Source: CAZYPH01 sp964649095 (GTDB taxonomy: Bacteria > Bdellovibrionota > UBA1018 > UBA923). From it: a DNA stretch of 64,000 bases. The notes below the pieces were generated by a model. The model did not search any database and was not told the DNA's origin. It saw only the letters and a list, made by a program, of their open reading frames with translations. How positions within the stretch are numbered: the first letter of the stretch is position 1; every line of letters starts with the position of its first letter. Location of the stretch: positions 60,168 through 124,167 of the forward strand of contig CAZYPH010000001.1 in the NCBI GenBank assembly GCA_964649095.1, in the 5' to 3' direction. This document shows, piece after piece, positions 25,902 to 35,970 of this stretch. The position numbers and the translations under genes are program-made.

Positions 25902-26844
25902 GTGAGTATTGATAAAGTATATTTACTTTCTTTAATATATTCGAAAGTGCTAGCACGCCGCCTAGTTGCCTGTTCGACGACTCTTCATCGCTATCATCGG
26001 CCCCGAACAATTTTTCAAAGAAGCTTTTCTTCTTAACGTATTCGACTACACGGTAGTCGTCGCCAAGCTTGAGGTCCGTAGCCATCGCTTTGATCGTCTT
26101 TTCAAAACTGCCCAACTCGTCGACCAAATTTAAACCCTTGGCTTGTTCACCTGAAAAAATGCGCCCATCAGAAACCTCGACAACTTTTTCCATCGGCAGA
26201 CCACGACCATCGGCAACCGCTTTTCTAAACTGCCCCAGAACGTTATCAACCATCGATTGTAATAACTCTTTTTCTTCTGCCGTCATGGCCCGTGCCGGTG
26301 AACCGACGTCTTTAAATTTACCGGTTTTTACGGTTACTGAGCTGATTTTGGCCCAATCCATTAACTTTGAAACATCGTTGAACTGCATAATCACGCCAAT
26401 ACTACCGGTAATGGTGCCGGGATTAGCATAAATTTTACTAGCCGCCACCGCCGCATAATACCCACCACTGGCTGCTACCGAAGCTAGCGATGCATAAACT
26501 GGGAATGATTTTTTTGCCGTCAAAATATGGTCATAAATTTCTTGCGAAGGCGCCACAGCACCCCCTGGAGAGTTGATGCGCAAGACCACGCCCTTTACTT
26601 GAGGGTCTTCGATTAGCAGATCTAAGTCTTCGATAAACCGGCGTGAGTCTAAGATAACGCCCTTCAACTCGACGACACCAATTTTATTATGCGAGCCTGA
26701 GGCACCCCAGCGCTTCGAAACTATACCACTCTTGTTCTGGCTAAAAACCCAGTAGCCAATCCCAGCCATCGCAGCTGTCAGAACAACAATGCATACCGAG
26801 ATAATTGTGATTACGAGAATAATAGATGATCTTTTTGATGCCAT
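25885..26844 (-). CDS. sppA: Signal peptide peptidase SppA, S49 family
   Basis: Membrane serine protease that degrades cleaved signal peptides. From the ATG at 26844 it has 319 residues: N-terminal membrane anchor (IILVITIISVCIVVLTAAMAG), crotonase-like fold with VKGVVLRINSPGG, the catalytic Ser in ASVAASGGYYAAVAA, and PGTITGSIGVI. It is the short single-domain form. An upstream in-frame start at 26880 adds 12 residues without improving the anchor. It follows rpsA after a hairpin terminator. Confidence 0.92.
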   Translation of the reverse strand: MASKRSSIILVITIISVCIVVLTAAMAGIGYWVFSQNKSGIVSKRWGASGSHNKIGVVELKGVILDSRRFIEDLDLLIEDPQVKGVVLRINSPGGAVAPSQEIYDHILTAKKSFPVYASLASVAASGGYYAAVAASKIYANPGTITGSIGVIMQFNDVSKLMDWAKISSVTVKTGKFKDVGSPARAMTAEEKELLQSMVDNVLGQFRKAVADGRGLPMEKVVEVSDGRIFSGEQAKGLNLVDELGSFEKTIKAMATDLKLGDDYRVVEYVKKKSFFEKLFGADDSDEESSNRQLGGVLALSNILKKVNILYQYSHAIGL

Positions 26845-26912
26845 GCAACAAGGGTACATGGAGTTCACAAAACCGCGCAATTGCTTTTACAAAAGTGCGC
26901 TGACCAGAAGGC

Positions 26913-26950
26913 AAAAAAAAAGCCGGTAATTTCTTACCGGCTTTTTTTGA
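26913..26950. terminator. Bidirectional intrinsic terminator between rpsA and sppA
   Basis: A 9-bp perfect stem (agccggtaa at 26921-26929, complement at 26934-26942) with a tttc loop is flanked by an A-run before and a T-run after. In the leftward direction it closes the rpsA transcript 21 bp after its stop codon. Confidence 0.92.
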
Positions 26951-26970
26951 CACGTTAAAACGTCGTCGAA

Positions 26971-28875
26971 CTACTTCTGATCGTCTTCGTCTTCTTTGTT
27001 TAGTAGCCCTTTCAACTGGGCACCAAATACATCACCTAAAGACGTACGTGTATCACGATTGCCCGAATACTGAGCTACCGCTTTACGCTCTTCAGAGTGT
27101 TTCAACTTACGCATAGAAAGACCAATACGACGCTCGCGAGCATCTAAAGTCGTTACTTCTGCGTGGACAAAATCACCCACTTTTACGTGGTCTGAAGCTT
27201 TTTCAACACGATCGTCAGAAAGTTCACTAATGTAAACCAAACCTTCGATGCCTTCTTCTAATTCTACGAATGCACCAAAGTCGGTTACTTTAGTTACTTT
27301 TCCTTCAACGCTTTCACCAACTTTGTATTTGGTTTTTGCCGTTTCCCAAGGATCACGCTCTAATTGCTTAATACCTAAACTGAATTTTTCAGTTTCTTTG
27401 TCGATAGAAAGAACCATCGCTTTAATGCGATCGCCTTTTTTGAAGCGTTCGCTTGGGTGCGCTACTTTTTTGTTCCACGAAATATCAGAAACGTGGATCA
27501 AACCATCAATACCTTCGCCGATGTCGACAAAAATACCAAAGTCTGTAACTGATTTCACTTCACCATCGATCTCTTTACCTGATGGATACTTCTCTTCTAA
27601 GGCGCTCCAAGGATTTTCTTGAAGTTGTTTCAAGCCTAACGACAAACGTTTGTTACGTGCGTCGATCTCTAGCACCTGACACTCTACTTCATCACCTGGG
27701 TTCAACACTTTTGAAGGGTGTTTTACATCACGCTTCCAGCTCATTTCACTGACGTGAATCAAACCTTCAATGCCTTCTGATAATTCAACAAAAGCGCCGT
27801 AGTCTTTAATCGAAACTACTTTGCCTTTTACACGATCACCGACATTGATTTTTTGGGCTAACTCTTCCCACGGATTTGGCGATACTTGTTTTAGACCTAA
27901 GCTAATACGCTCTTTCTCGCGGTCGTAACGCAATACTTTTACGTTAACTTCATCACCCACACTGAACAATTCGCTTGGGTGTTTTACGCGGCCCCAGCTC
28001 ATGTCAGTGATGTGCAACAAGCCGTCCATGCCACCTAGGTCGATGAAGGCACCGTATTCTGTGATGTTTTTCACAACACCAGTTACGATTTGCTCTTCTT
28101 GCAAGTTCGACAAGGTCTCAGCACGTTGACGCTCTTTCTCTTGAGCTACAATGGCGCGACGCGACAACACAATGTTGCCACGTTTTTTGTTAAACTTGAT
28201 GATTTTGAATTTTAATTTTTTGCCTAAAAACTTATCCAAGTTTTTTACAGGCTTAATATCAATTTGTGAGCCCGGTAAAAACGCTTTAACGCCGATATCA
28301 ACGCTCAAGCCGCCTTTTACTTTCGCAATCACTGTACCTTCAACAAGCTGATCATTTTCGCAAGCTTGACTGATTTCATCCCAAGCTTTGATAATCTCTG
28401 CTTTGTCTTTAGAAAGAACCATGAAGCCGTTTTCGCCTTCCATTCTTTCCAAATAAACTTGTAGTGGATCGCCCACTTTTACATCGATAGTACCATCTGG
28501 TTTTTTAAACTCTTCAATAGGCACCATACCTTCGCTTTTGTAACCAATATCAACGGTAACAAAACCCTCAGATACGTTAACGACTAAGCCGTCTACCACT
28601 TCACCTTCACGCACATCACCTGTTGCAATGCTCTGTTCGTAGAGCTGTGCAAAGGAATGCCCATCTTCGGCATACTGTTCTTCTGTGTTTTTGATGTCTT
28701 TGGATGGACCTAGATCGAAGGATTCGACCCAACTGTAGGGATCTTTTGCATCCTTCTTTTTCTTGCCAGCAGTGGCTACTGCCGGATTGTACGAAGCCCC
28801 CGCTGTAGTAGTTGTTGTGTTTTTACCACCACGGTTACTTCCTGATTGCGCACCAGTGTTTGTGCTAATTGCCAT
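26971..28875 (-). CDS. rpsA: 30S ribosomal protein S1
   Basis: Binds mRNA on the 30S subunit and supports translation initiation. 634 residues with six S1/OB repeats, the first at about 85 (REGEVVDGLVVNVSEGFVTV) and the last ending near 590 (VGESVEGKVTKVTDFGAFVE). Repeats 3-6 carry the typical GAFV-D/E-L and GLIHVSE cores. The first 60 residues form a Gly/Thr/Asn-rich extension that E. coli S1 lacks. A GAAGG motif precedes the ATG at 28875. It opens the block behind the LPS gene run on the same strand. Confidence 0.97.
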   Translation of the reverse strand: MAISTNTGAQSGSNRGGKNTTTTTAGASYNPAVATAGKKKKDAKDPYSWVESFDLGPSKDIKNTEEQYAEDGHSFAQLYEQSIATGDVREGEVVDGLVVNVSEGFVTVDIGYKSEGMVPIEEFKKPDGTIDVKVGDPLQVYLERMEGENGFMVLSKDKAEIIKAWDEISQACENDQLVEGTVIAKVKGGLSVDIGVKAFLPGSQIDIKPVKNLDKFLGKKLKFKIIKFNKKRGNIVLSRRAIVAQEKERQRAETLSNLQEEQIVTGVVKNITEYGAFIDLGGMDGLLHITDMSWGRVKHPSELFSVGDEVNVKVLRYDREKERISLGLKQVSPNPWEELAQKINVGDRVKGKVVSIKDYGAFVELSEGIEGLIHVSEMSWKRDVKHPSKVLNPGDEVECQVLEIDARNKRLSLGLKQLQENPWSALEEKYPSGKEIDGEVKSVTDFGIFVDIGEGIDGLIHVSDISWNKKVAHPSERFKKGDRIKAMVLSIDKETEKFSLGIKQLERDPWETAKTKYKVGESVEGKVTKVTDFGAFVELEEGIEGLVYISELSDDRVEKASDHVKVGDFVHAEVTTLDARERRIGLSMRKLKHSEERKAVAQYSGNRDTRTSLGDVFGAQLKGLLNKEDEDDQK

Positions 28876-28970
28876 ATTTTATAGATACCTTCTTTCGTGA
28901 ATTTTGAACTCTGACTTTATAACGTGGAACCTATCGGAACGAAAGGGAAACCTTTTCAACGCTCTAAAGA

Positions 28971-30071
28971 CTATGAAAGGAGGTCTCGCGCTGCTTGGAC
29001 GACAGACTCCGCCGAGATACTATCCATACACCGAAAGTGGCGTTTTGGGCACGTTTGAGGGCCATGAGCGCTACAAGGACGGCAGTCGAGGGCTATTACA
29101 GGCTCTATGATGCGCCTGCGGTCGGAAAGTGGCTGAAAACCAAATGCTGGTATAGTTGGTCCAAAAATGGTCGCAGTAGGTACGTTAAAAGCTGAGGCTA
29201 AATGGGTATTTGCGGAATCATTCGTTAAAACAAGTGCGGCTTTTGAAAAAAGACCCTTTAGTTCACTTAAATTAGTCTGACCAACAAGGTTCTGAACCCT
29301 GCTCGTGACTTCTTCAGACAGGCGCTGCATCAGGGTTTTGGCGATCACTTTTTCACGCTCTCCGGATGGCCCAACCATCACAAACGTAACGTCGTGGAAT
29401 GACCCTGCTAATTCGCGAATTACCTCAACCCAACGATCGGCAAACCACATTTTGGTGCCCCAGGCTGTAAAGGGACAAATTAATATATACGGTTTTTTTA
29501 ATTTAAAAGATTCTGAAACACCTGATTTAGGCGAAGGCAAATAGGGTAAATAATTCTTATTTGCAATGAGGTTCTTCATAGCGTGGGATTGATTTGGCAA
29601 AAGCTCGCAGACTTTTTGGGCGTACGAGAGGCCCGACGCCAACGGTAGCTGAGGAATCAACTGAAAGTCTAAAAAAGGCGCTAACCAACGACGGTGGAGA
29701 ACGGCAAAGGCACGCACTTTGCGGCGATTCTTAAACCCAGCAACACACCACGCAAGCACGGTTGAACGCACCGATGGATGCACAAGCAAAACAGCGTCAA
29801 AATCAATAATTTTTAGTGTTTGAACTAAACTCTTAAAACTCCGCCACTGCCGAACAAAACTACTCTTATTTTTAACCAATACATGTGTTGCAAGCTTTGG
29901 AAAGCCAACCAGCACATCTGCGCCCACACTGGTGGTCACTAGGTGAACGGATTTAGTCCCTACGTCATCGACCAATACTTTTAGTAATGGTGTGGTCAAT
30001 ATAATGTCACCTAAAAAAGCGGTCTGAATTACTAAATATTTTTTATTGGTACGATGTTCTGAACTAGCCAT
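28971..30071 (-). CDS. GT9 glycosyltransferase, ADP-heptose:LPS heptosyltransferase-like
   Basis: Adds heptose to the lipopolysaccharide inner core on the cytoplasmic face. 366 residues from ATG 30071. N-terminal VIQTAFLGDIILTTPLLKVL is the GT9 start, LTNDSANTHLASAFNVPTATIFGPT is the donor-binding block, and the Cys-rich DCRPCSAHGPQTCPKRHFRCM near the C-terminus is characteristic of heptosyltransferase II (WaaF). It starts 18 bp after the DUF3108 gene and ends the lipid A/LPS run. Confidence 0.88.
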   Translation of the reverse strand: MASSEHRTNKKYLVIQTAFLGDIILTTPLLKVLVDDVGTKSVHLVTTSVGADVLVGFPKLATHVLVKNKSSFVRQWRSFKSLVQTLKIIDFDAVLLVHPSVRSTVLAWCVAGFKNRRKVRAFAVLHRRWLAPFLDFQLIPQLPLASGLSYAQKVCELLPNQSHAMKNLIANKNYLPYLPSPKSGVSESFKLKKPYILICPFTAWGTKMWFADRWVEVIRELAGSFHDVTFVMVGPSGEREKVIAKTLMQRLSEEVTSRVQNLVGQTNLSELKGLFSKAALVLTNDSANTHLASAFNVPTATIFGPTIPAFGFQPLSDRRRIIEPVIALDCRPCSAHGPQTCPKRHFRCMDSISAESVVQAARDLLS

Positions 30072-30089
30072 ACGAAAACACCCCAACCA

Positions 30090-31487
30090 TTATTTAGCGG
30101 GTTCGGGTTCCGGGGTTTCGTCGCCGCCCATTTTAGTATTGATGCTATTTAACAACTGTTTAAACCAAGTGCGCACCCGGTAACGCCGCTTTTGCACGCC
30201 ACTAACCGGCTTCGGAGCAGCCGTAGTGGTCTCAAACGACAGGTCCTCTAAGTAAGGTACCGCTCGCAACGATTCGGGAGCCTGTTTATGATCGCCATTT
30301 TTTTCTGCTTTAGCCTGTGCGTCGGGCGAAATTCCAGGGATTATCGCCTTTACAACACCCTCTACCCAACCAATACGTACTTTAGCTTCAAACCGAATCG
30401 GAAAATGACGCACATCATCGGTATACCAAACAAAGGCATCTCCCTGCTGTTGCATGACGCCATTAAATCGCGTCTCGACTTTGACTTTTAAGGCCGGCAA
30501 ATAACCGTGAGCCCAGCGAATTTCATCGCGTTTGATGACGCGAGCGACGGTCTCCCACTGGTTACCATTAGTGGTCATTGGGAACTTGTATTCATGGCCC
30601 ACTTTTAGATCAAAATTTCTAAGATAATAGAGCGCACTCAATGCATCTTGCGAAAACGGTACAAGGTCTTTGATGTCTTTCGATTCGTGCACTTCTTTTG
30701 TATGCAATCGGTTGTCATAAACATGCACGTATTGCTTACGAGCGGCGTGATCGAAAAGCTCTAAGTGTTTTCGAATATGTTTGGTCTCATCCCCAACCAA
30801 CGTAAATTTGTAGGGAAACCAACCGTCAAAATCGACAAAACTTTCGACAGAGTCTTCGGCACGATAGATCAGACTAAAAATCTCGGTCGTACGTGCGGTG
30901 CCCTTGATGTGGTAAACTTTGCGTTGATTGATGGTTTTAAAGGGCAACACCTCAAGGGTAAATTCACCGGCTTTGGTTTTAAGCCACTTCACATCCATCA
31001 AAATCTTTTCATCAACCCACAGCGGGTCAACGGCTACGGTATCACCCCCAGAACCTGGGCGCCTTAACGGAATGGTAAACGACGGATCACGCGCGCCTAG
31101 GGGGCTATCACCCACACCCAACGCCGCACTTGGTTTTATTTCTGCTGCTGGCAATTTTTTTGACCCTCTCTTTTTGGTGCGTTTTTTCGGGACTACACGC
31201 ACCACTTCGGGCTTTACGATCGCAACAGGGGGCTGCTCGATATTTTTTTTATAATCTTGTACGGCAAAGGCCTGTTCGATCTCTTTTGCTATGTGCAATT
31301 CATCTAAATTGTTTAACTCAGTTGAACCATCACGCGTTGTTTTTTTTGACGCACAACTTGCAGTCACTAACGATATTAACACAAGACACGCTACCACACC
31401 GGTAACTCTAGGCAGTGATTGCAATATATTAAATTTTCTATATTTAAACATTAGGTTGATTTTATGCCGGATTGACTGGTCGTTCAA
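30090..31487 (-). CDS. DUF3108 lipoprotein
   Basis: 465 residues. After a short basic lead-in comes a hydrophobic segment ending VTASC, a lipobox, so the protein should be lipidated. A Lys/Pro-rich linker (KKRTKKRGSKK) precedes a DUF3108 domain from about 155 (EKILMDVKWLKTKAGEFTLEV) to about 400 (EAKVRIGWVEGVV). The domain is beta-rich and of unknown function, and is often found beside cell-envelope genes in Gram-negatives. The neighbours here (heptosyltransferase and LpxL-type acyltransferase) support an LPS-linked role, but that is inference. The start could be the ATG 12 codons further in (MFKYRK). Confidence 0.85.
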   Translation of the reverse strand: MNDQSIRHKINLMFKYRKFNILQSLPRVTGVVACLVLISLVTASCASKKTTRDGSTELNNLDELHIAKEIEQAFAVQDYKKNIEQPPVAIVKPEVVRVVPKKRTKKRGSKKLPAAEIKPSAALGVGDSPLGARDPSFTIPLRRPGSGGDTVAVDPLWVDEKILMDVKWLKTKAGEFTLEVLPFKTINQRKVYHIKGTARTTEIFSLIYRAEDSVESFVDFDGWFPYKFTLVGDETKHIRKHLELFDHAARKQYVHVYDNRLHTKEVHESKDIKDLVPFSQDALSALYYLRNFDLKVGHEYKFPMTTNGNQWETVARVIKRDEIRWAHGYLPALKVKVETRFNGVMQQQGDAFVWYTDDVRHFPIRFEAKVRIGWVEGVVKAIIPGISPDAQAKAEKNGDHKQAPESLRAVPYLEDLSFETTTAAPKPVSGVQKRRYRVRTWFKQLLNSINTKMGGDETPEPEPAK

Positions 31488-31505
31488 CCTACAACATTGA
31501 CGACA

Positions 31506-32396
31506 TTAGTATTCTATTGCTTTGGAGTTTTTAAATCGGCGATGCGTCCACAACCACTGTTCGGGGTATTGGCGAATCCACTTTTCAATCAAAGTGGCCA
31601 AATGCTGTGTCAATTGCGCAGAATCTGTGAAGTTTTCCATACTCACCGCCGGGTGGCAGATCACTTCGACCGATCCATCCTTATGCCGCACTGTTTGTAC
31701 CGGCAACACAATAGCGTTCGTGCGATCCTGAATCTTTCCGACAGCATTCAAAGTTTCTGCCTGAGTGCCAAAAAACGCCACTGGAATACCAATTGGCGCC
31801 CCAGCATATTGATCTAATACAAAACCCACCGCTTTATTCGCACGCAACGCCCGCAAAACGGTGGGCATTGTTTTCGGTTCATAGGCCCCATCGACACCAA
31901 TACTCTTACGTTGTTTTTCAATCGTGGCATGTAACCACGCCGGTTTTAAGTGTTTCGTAACCATTACTAGAGACACTCCTGATAGCTCAGCCGCAAACGT
32001 CAGGAACTCCCAATTCGCCAGATGCGTGCCGACAAACAAAATACCTAGCCCCAACCGTTGCGCCTGATGAATATGCTCGGCACCGGTTAAAGTAACATGG
32101 CGACGCAAGTAACGCCGGTAATGCCCAGGAATGGGTGAAAACAAATGCAACAACTCGCAAACAGTAAGACCAAAGTGTTTGTAAAATTTTTCAACTAAAT
32201 CGGCTCGCCCTGGAAAGCAGTAAGTCAAATTGGTTTGAACAATTCGGTATTTAAATATTTTAGATTTATATAAAAAAAGCCCGAATAAACGCCCGAAAAA
32301 AACTTCTATTGAGCGAGGTAGCAACGAAACTACCAATCCAACACTGGTGAGAATGAGTCGACCGATAGTACTTAGAAACCAATACCGCCACTGCAT
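31506..32396 (-). CDS. LpxL/HtrB-type lipid A acyltransferase
   Basis: Transfers a secondary acyl chain to Kdo-lipid A at the inner membrane. 296 residues with an N-terminal hydrophobic stretch, the catalytic H-x4-E motif in GTHLANWEFL, GFVLDQYAGAPIGIPVAFFG and the C-terminal QYPEQWLWTHRRFK, all hallmarks of this family. It follows lpxK with a 2-bp gap. Confidence 0.92.
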   Translation of the reverse strand: MQWRYWFLSTIGRLILTSVGLVVSLLPRSIEVFFGRLFGLFLYKSKIFKYRIVQTNLTYCFPGRADLVEKFYKHFGLTVCELLHLFSPIPGHYRRYLRRHVTLTGAEHIHQAQRLGLGILFVGTHLANWEFLTFAAELSGVSLVMVTKHLKPAWLHATIEKQRKSIGVDGAYEPKTMPTVLRALRANKAVGFVLDQYAGAPIGIPVAFFGTQAETLNAVGKIQDRTNAIVLPVQTVRHKDGSVEVICHPAVSMENFTDSAQLTQHLATLIEKWIRQYPEQWLWTHRRFKNSKAIEY

Positions 32397-32398
32397 AA

Positions 32399-33343
32399 CT
32401 ACCCAATGCCAACGACTCGATTGAGTGCCGCTAATAGCGTGTCGGGATTACTCACTTCAAGTGCCACGTCGACATAATGCAAGTGCGGAATGCGGTGCGG
32501 AACCAATTTCACATAATCTTTCAAAGTTGTTAACAACGGCCTCTCTCGAGATATCTTTAACAAATGTTGCACGTCGCTCTTTTGATAGCGATAGTGGTCT
32601 GCAAAGACTTGGCCGCGATCGAACGCAACGTGATTATCAGAAAGAAACTGAAAAAAACGTTGCGGGTTACCGATGCCGCAAAAAGCAAAATACTTGCTCG
32701 CATAAAACGGATCATCTTGTTTATTCATCGGTGTCGGCACAATACCCTGCAAGCGATACTCTGAAGAAAGGTAATCGCTAGGAATCAATTCTTTTACCCC
32801 AAAACCTAATTTGATATCACACGTGTGCTGTACTTTAGAAAAATCTCGTTTGACGGTTTTTACGCCAAAATGATGCACCAATATTTTTAAATCAGACTTA
32901 ATTTTAAACTGCTGCAGGCCATCATCGAAAATCACACAATCGGGCAACTGTTTACCCGACGCAAAACAATGTTCATAAAGCGCATCCACCCGATGTTTAC
33001 CCACTACAACAGACAGCCCTGGGCACTTTTTTAGCAAAACTTGAGCTTCGTCAGGGGCATGGGCTCGCGCTGCTTGTTCGTAACTTGTAAAAATCGCTGT
33101 TGTAGTTTCAAACTCGGGCGCCCCGTAACCACGCATTGCAACAACTACTTTTTTTTGAACTTTTAAGAGATGGTTCGCCAAATAGGCGACAACTTCTGTT
33201 TTACCCACTCCGCCGGCTTGAATATTACCCACAACAATGCTGGGCACGGGCAATGTGACCTGTTTATTCGCGTAAAATCGACGCGCAACGTGGTTTACGG
33301 TCGACCAAAGCAGGCTAGCAAACTGATTTATATATAATTTCAT
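32399..33343 (-). CDS. lpxK: Tetraacyldisaccharide 4'-kinase
   Basis: Phosphorylates the 4' position of the lipid A disaccharide. 314 residues. An N-terminal amphipathic helix is followed by the P-loop VGNIQAGGVGKTEVVAYLA, DDGLQQFKIKSDLKILV and FCGIGNPQRFFQFL, typical of LpxK. It sits between lpxB and the late acyltransferase, in pathway order. Confidence 0.95.
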   Translation of the reverse strand: MKLYINQFASLLWSTVNHVARRFYANKQVTLPVPSIVVGNIQAGGVGKTEVVAYLANHLLKVQKKVVVAMRGYGAPEFETTTAIFTSYEQAARAHAPDEAQVLLKKCPGLSVVVGKHRVDALYEHCFASGKQLPDCVIFDDGLQQFKIKSDLKILVHHFGVKTVKRDFSKVQHTCDIKLGFGVKELIPSDYLSSEYRLQGIVPTPMNKQDDPFYASKYFAFCGIGNPQRFFQFLSDNHVAFDRGQVFADHYRYQKSDVQHLLKISRERPLLTTLKDYVKLVPHRIPHLHYVDVALEVSNPDTLLAALNRVVGIG

Positions 33344-33367
33344 AGATATTTTTTATTATATATATAC

Positions 33368-34606
33368 CTAACTAACCAAATCAACTATATGTTTTGCAAT
33401 TTCATCAGCTGGAGATTTAAAACCTCCTGATAATATCTCACGTAACGAGGCAACACGTGCGTGGTTTTGTCGAAATCTTTCCGGAGCCCTTAATAAACCC
33501 TCTGATATCTGGTCGGGCGTGCCTGTCTTTAAAATACACTCTTCAAAAACAGGCTGGCGCCCTGTGAGTGCATCGTCAAACGATGATGCCAACACAAGAT
33601 TACCAAGCCCAATATACCCGCCATAACGCACAATGTACTTGTAGATAAAACGGGAACTCAACGACATGTCGTAAGAAACTACGTGAGGCAAACCTAAAGC
33701 TGCGGCCTCTAATGTGCTCGTGCCCGACTTGATAAGACCGACGTCTGAAGCTTTGAGTACCTGATAGTTGCCATCGGCGCTAACAAATCGAACCGGCACC
33801 TCGACGTCATGCATTATCTTGAGAACGTCTCCAAAATGTTGTTTTACAAAACTAACATCTAGGTGTGCTGGTAGCGGAACCACTACAGCCGCATCCTCTA
33901 ACGGCGATTGACGTTCGAGTCTCTTTGCAAAATATAAAACCAACGCATCGCGAAATGTTTTTGTGTGGTGTTTGATTTCGGAGTGACGGCTTCCTAAAAA
34001 ACACGCAACCACGTGTGTGGTGTCGTTTAATTGCAACGCCTCACGGGCAGTCTTTCTGGATAAACTCCAGGGAATTTGCTCTACGATGGGGTTACCGACG
34101 TAAGAGGCATTCACCCCACACGCCTCGAGAAACTGGGCTTCAAAGGGTAATATCGTGAGCACGCGATCAACTAATTGCTGTAACTTAAACACGCGGTGCG
34201 TGCGCCACACCCATACTTTTGGGGGAATAAGATAAACAACAGGTACTGAAAAAAACTTAAATAAGGCGGCTAAACGAAGATTAATGGCGCTACCATCGAT
34301 CAAAAGCGCGCAATCAGGCAAAGCCGCACCGTTTTGTTTAAGCTTCGACAGCTCGGTCTCGATTAAGACTTCTAAACGCCGACGATTAGGCCATTTTGAG
34401 GCCAATTCACTAACCCCACCCATCACACTGAATTGCGACAAGTGCATGAAAAGTTCGGCACCACTAGCACGAAGCGCGTCACCACCTAGTGCTTTAAAAT
34501 AAGTCAGTTCACGGCCTTGCGACTTTAATTTCTCTTTAAGAGCCGTAACAACAGCCGCACCATGCATATCGGCACTGGCCTCTGAAGCCGAAACAAATAA
34601 TTTCAA
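33368..34606 (-). CDS. lpxB: Lipid-A-disaccharide synthase
   Basis: GT19 enzyme joining UDP-diacylglucosamine and lipid X. From the TTG at 34606 it reads MKLFVSASEASADMHGA, the expected start, with an AGGA motif 8 bp upstream and placed 10 bp after the lpxA stop. An upstream extension would overlap lpxA and does not fit the family. Later blocks: KVWVWRTHR, LPFEAQFLEACGVNASYVGNP, LGSRHSEIKHH and LIKSGTSTLEAAALGLPHVV. 412 residues. Confidence 0.95.
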   Translation of the reverse strand: MKLFVSASEASADMHGAAVVTALKEKLKSQGRELTYFKALGGDALRASGAELFMHLSQFSVMGGVSELASKWPNRRRLEVLIETELSKLKQNGAALPDCALLIDGSAINLRLAALFKFFSVPVVYLIPPKVWVWRTHRVFKLQQLVDRVLTILPFEAQFLEACGVNASYVGNPIVEQIPWSLSRKTAREALQLNDTTHVVACFLGSRHSEIKHHTKTFRDALVLYFAKRLERQSPLEDAAVVVPLPAHLDVSFVKQHFGDVLKIMHDVEVPVRFVSADGNYQVLKASDVGLIKSGTSTLEAAALGLPHVVSYDMSLSSRFIYKYIVRYGGYIGLGNLVLASSFDDALTGRQPVFEECILKTGTPDQISEGLLRAPERFRQNHARVASLREILSGGFKSPADEIAKHIVDLVS

Positions 34607-34616
34607 CGGTACGTTC

Positions 34617-35420
34617 CTAACGATAAATGCCTTTTGTCGACTGCCTAACAAACTCAATAAACGACTGCACCACGTCGTGGGAACCAAGCTCGCTCTCTAA
34701 ACGACGTAGGGATTCCTCTTTTTCTAATGACTTGTCTTTAAAATACAGTCGATTGACCTCTTGAAGGGCTGTAATGGCCTCGCCTGAAAACCCACGCCGC
34801 TTTAAACCAACGATGTTGATACCCAGAATTTCAAAATTATTATTAGTGCCACGCCCCATGACAAATCGCGGGACATCGCGATCAACACCACTGCAGCCGC
34901 CTACATAGGAATGGGCCCCAATACGTTTAAACTGTGCAATGGCGGACGACCCGCCGATAATGGCCCAATCTTCAATCAAAACATGCCCTGCAATTTGCAC
35001 AGAATTCGCAATAACAGTGTGGCTCTGCACAGTGGTGTCGTGCCCCAGATGCACATAAGCCATCAAAAGATTTTGATCACCCACACGCGTCACACCACCA
35101 CCGCCATCTGTGCCGATGTTAATAGTTACGGATTCACGAATCGTGTTGTGATTGCCAATGACCACACTGGTTTTTTCACCGTCGTACTTTAAGTCTTGAG
35201 GTACAGCGCCGATGACCGAGAATGGAAAAAAAATATTCCCCTCGCCCACTCGCACTTGGTTTTCCATCACGACATGACTTTTTAAAACGTTGCGAGGGCC
35301 CAACTCGACGCCATTACCCACAATGCAGTACGGACCGACTACACACGAATCGTGAATTTTGGCTTTTGGAGCAATGATCGCCGTCGGGTGTATATAACCC
35401 GCATCAATAGTTTCCATCAT
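34617..35420 (-). CDS. lpxA: UDP-N-acetylglucosamine acyltransferase
   Basis: First step of lipid A synthesis. 267 residues of left-handed beta-helix hexapeptide repeats (IHPTAIIAPKAKIHDSCVVGP), the catalytic His region LMAYVHLGHDTTV, and a C-terminal helical domain (FSGEAITALQEVNRLYFKD). Four base pairs separate it from fabZ. Confidence 0.96.
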   Translation of the reverse strand: MMETIDAGYIHPTAIIAPKAKIHDSCVVGPYCIVGNGVELGPRNVLKSHVVMENQVRVGEGNIFFPFSVIGAVPQDLKYDGEKTSVVIGNHNTIRESVTINIGTDGGGGVTRVGDQNLLMAYVHLGHDTTVQSHTVIANSVQIAGHVLIEDWAIIGGSSAIAQFKRIGAHSYVGGCSGVDRDVPRFVMGRGTNNNFEILGINIVGLKRRGFSGEAITALQEVNRLYFKDKSLEKEESLRRLESELGSHDVVQSFIEFVRQSTKGIYR

Positions 35421-35424
35421 AACT

Positions 35425-35970
35425 CTACTTTTTAATTGATACCTGAGCCATAAATTCAGCCTCAGCAGCTAATTTAGACTCCACAAAAATCTCACCGATA
35501 AAACTCCAGAATCCTGACCGCGTCGACTTCACACGAACATGAATATCCATTTGGTCACCCGGACGAATCGGGCGCCTGAAACGTGCGCCATCACAACTGA
35601 TAAGTGCGACATCAATCTGCGGAATGATACCCTTGTACTCCACATAGAAAAACGGCATCGACACAAAACCGGCGGCTTGTGCCATGGCCTCTAGCGATAA
35701 CACGCCAGGTAGCACTGGACGGCTTGGAAAATGCCCTACAAAGTGCGACTCATTAATTGTTACGTTCTTTAACGCTCGCACGCGGCTACCGGCCTTAGCC
35801 TTATCTAATTGCTCGAGCGACATATCCATTGAAAGCGGCGCTCCGGGTGCTAATTCACAAATACGATCGATAAAAAGAAACGGATATTTATGCGGCAAAA
35901 CAGCCATGACTTGATCGATGTCTAATGATTGTGTGTTTAACCAATCTATTTTTTGTACTTCTTCTGTCAT
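35425..35970 (-). CDS. fabZ: (3R)-hydroxyacyl-ACP dehydratase FabZ
   Basis: Dehydrates hydroxyacyl-ACP in fatty acid synthesis, competing with LpxA and LpxD for hydroxyacyl-ACP, so its placement among them is meaningful. Hot-dog fold with [13 protein letters not shown], the catalytic His in [15 protein letters not shown] and Glu in [11 protein letters not shown]. 181 residues, slightly long owing to an N-terminal extension and an insertion after [10 protein letters not shown]. Its start overlaps the lpxD stop by 4 bp. Confidence 0.95.
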   Translation of the reverse strand: MTEEVQKIDWLNTQSLDIDQVMAVLPHKYPFLFIDRICELAPGAPLSMDMSLEQLDKAKAGSRVRALKNVTINESHFVGHFPSRPVLPGVLSLEAMAQAAGFVSMPFFYVEYKGIIPQIDVALISCDGARFRRPIRPGDQMDIHVRVKSTRSGFWSFIGEIFVESKLAAEAEFMAQVSIKK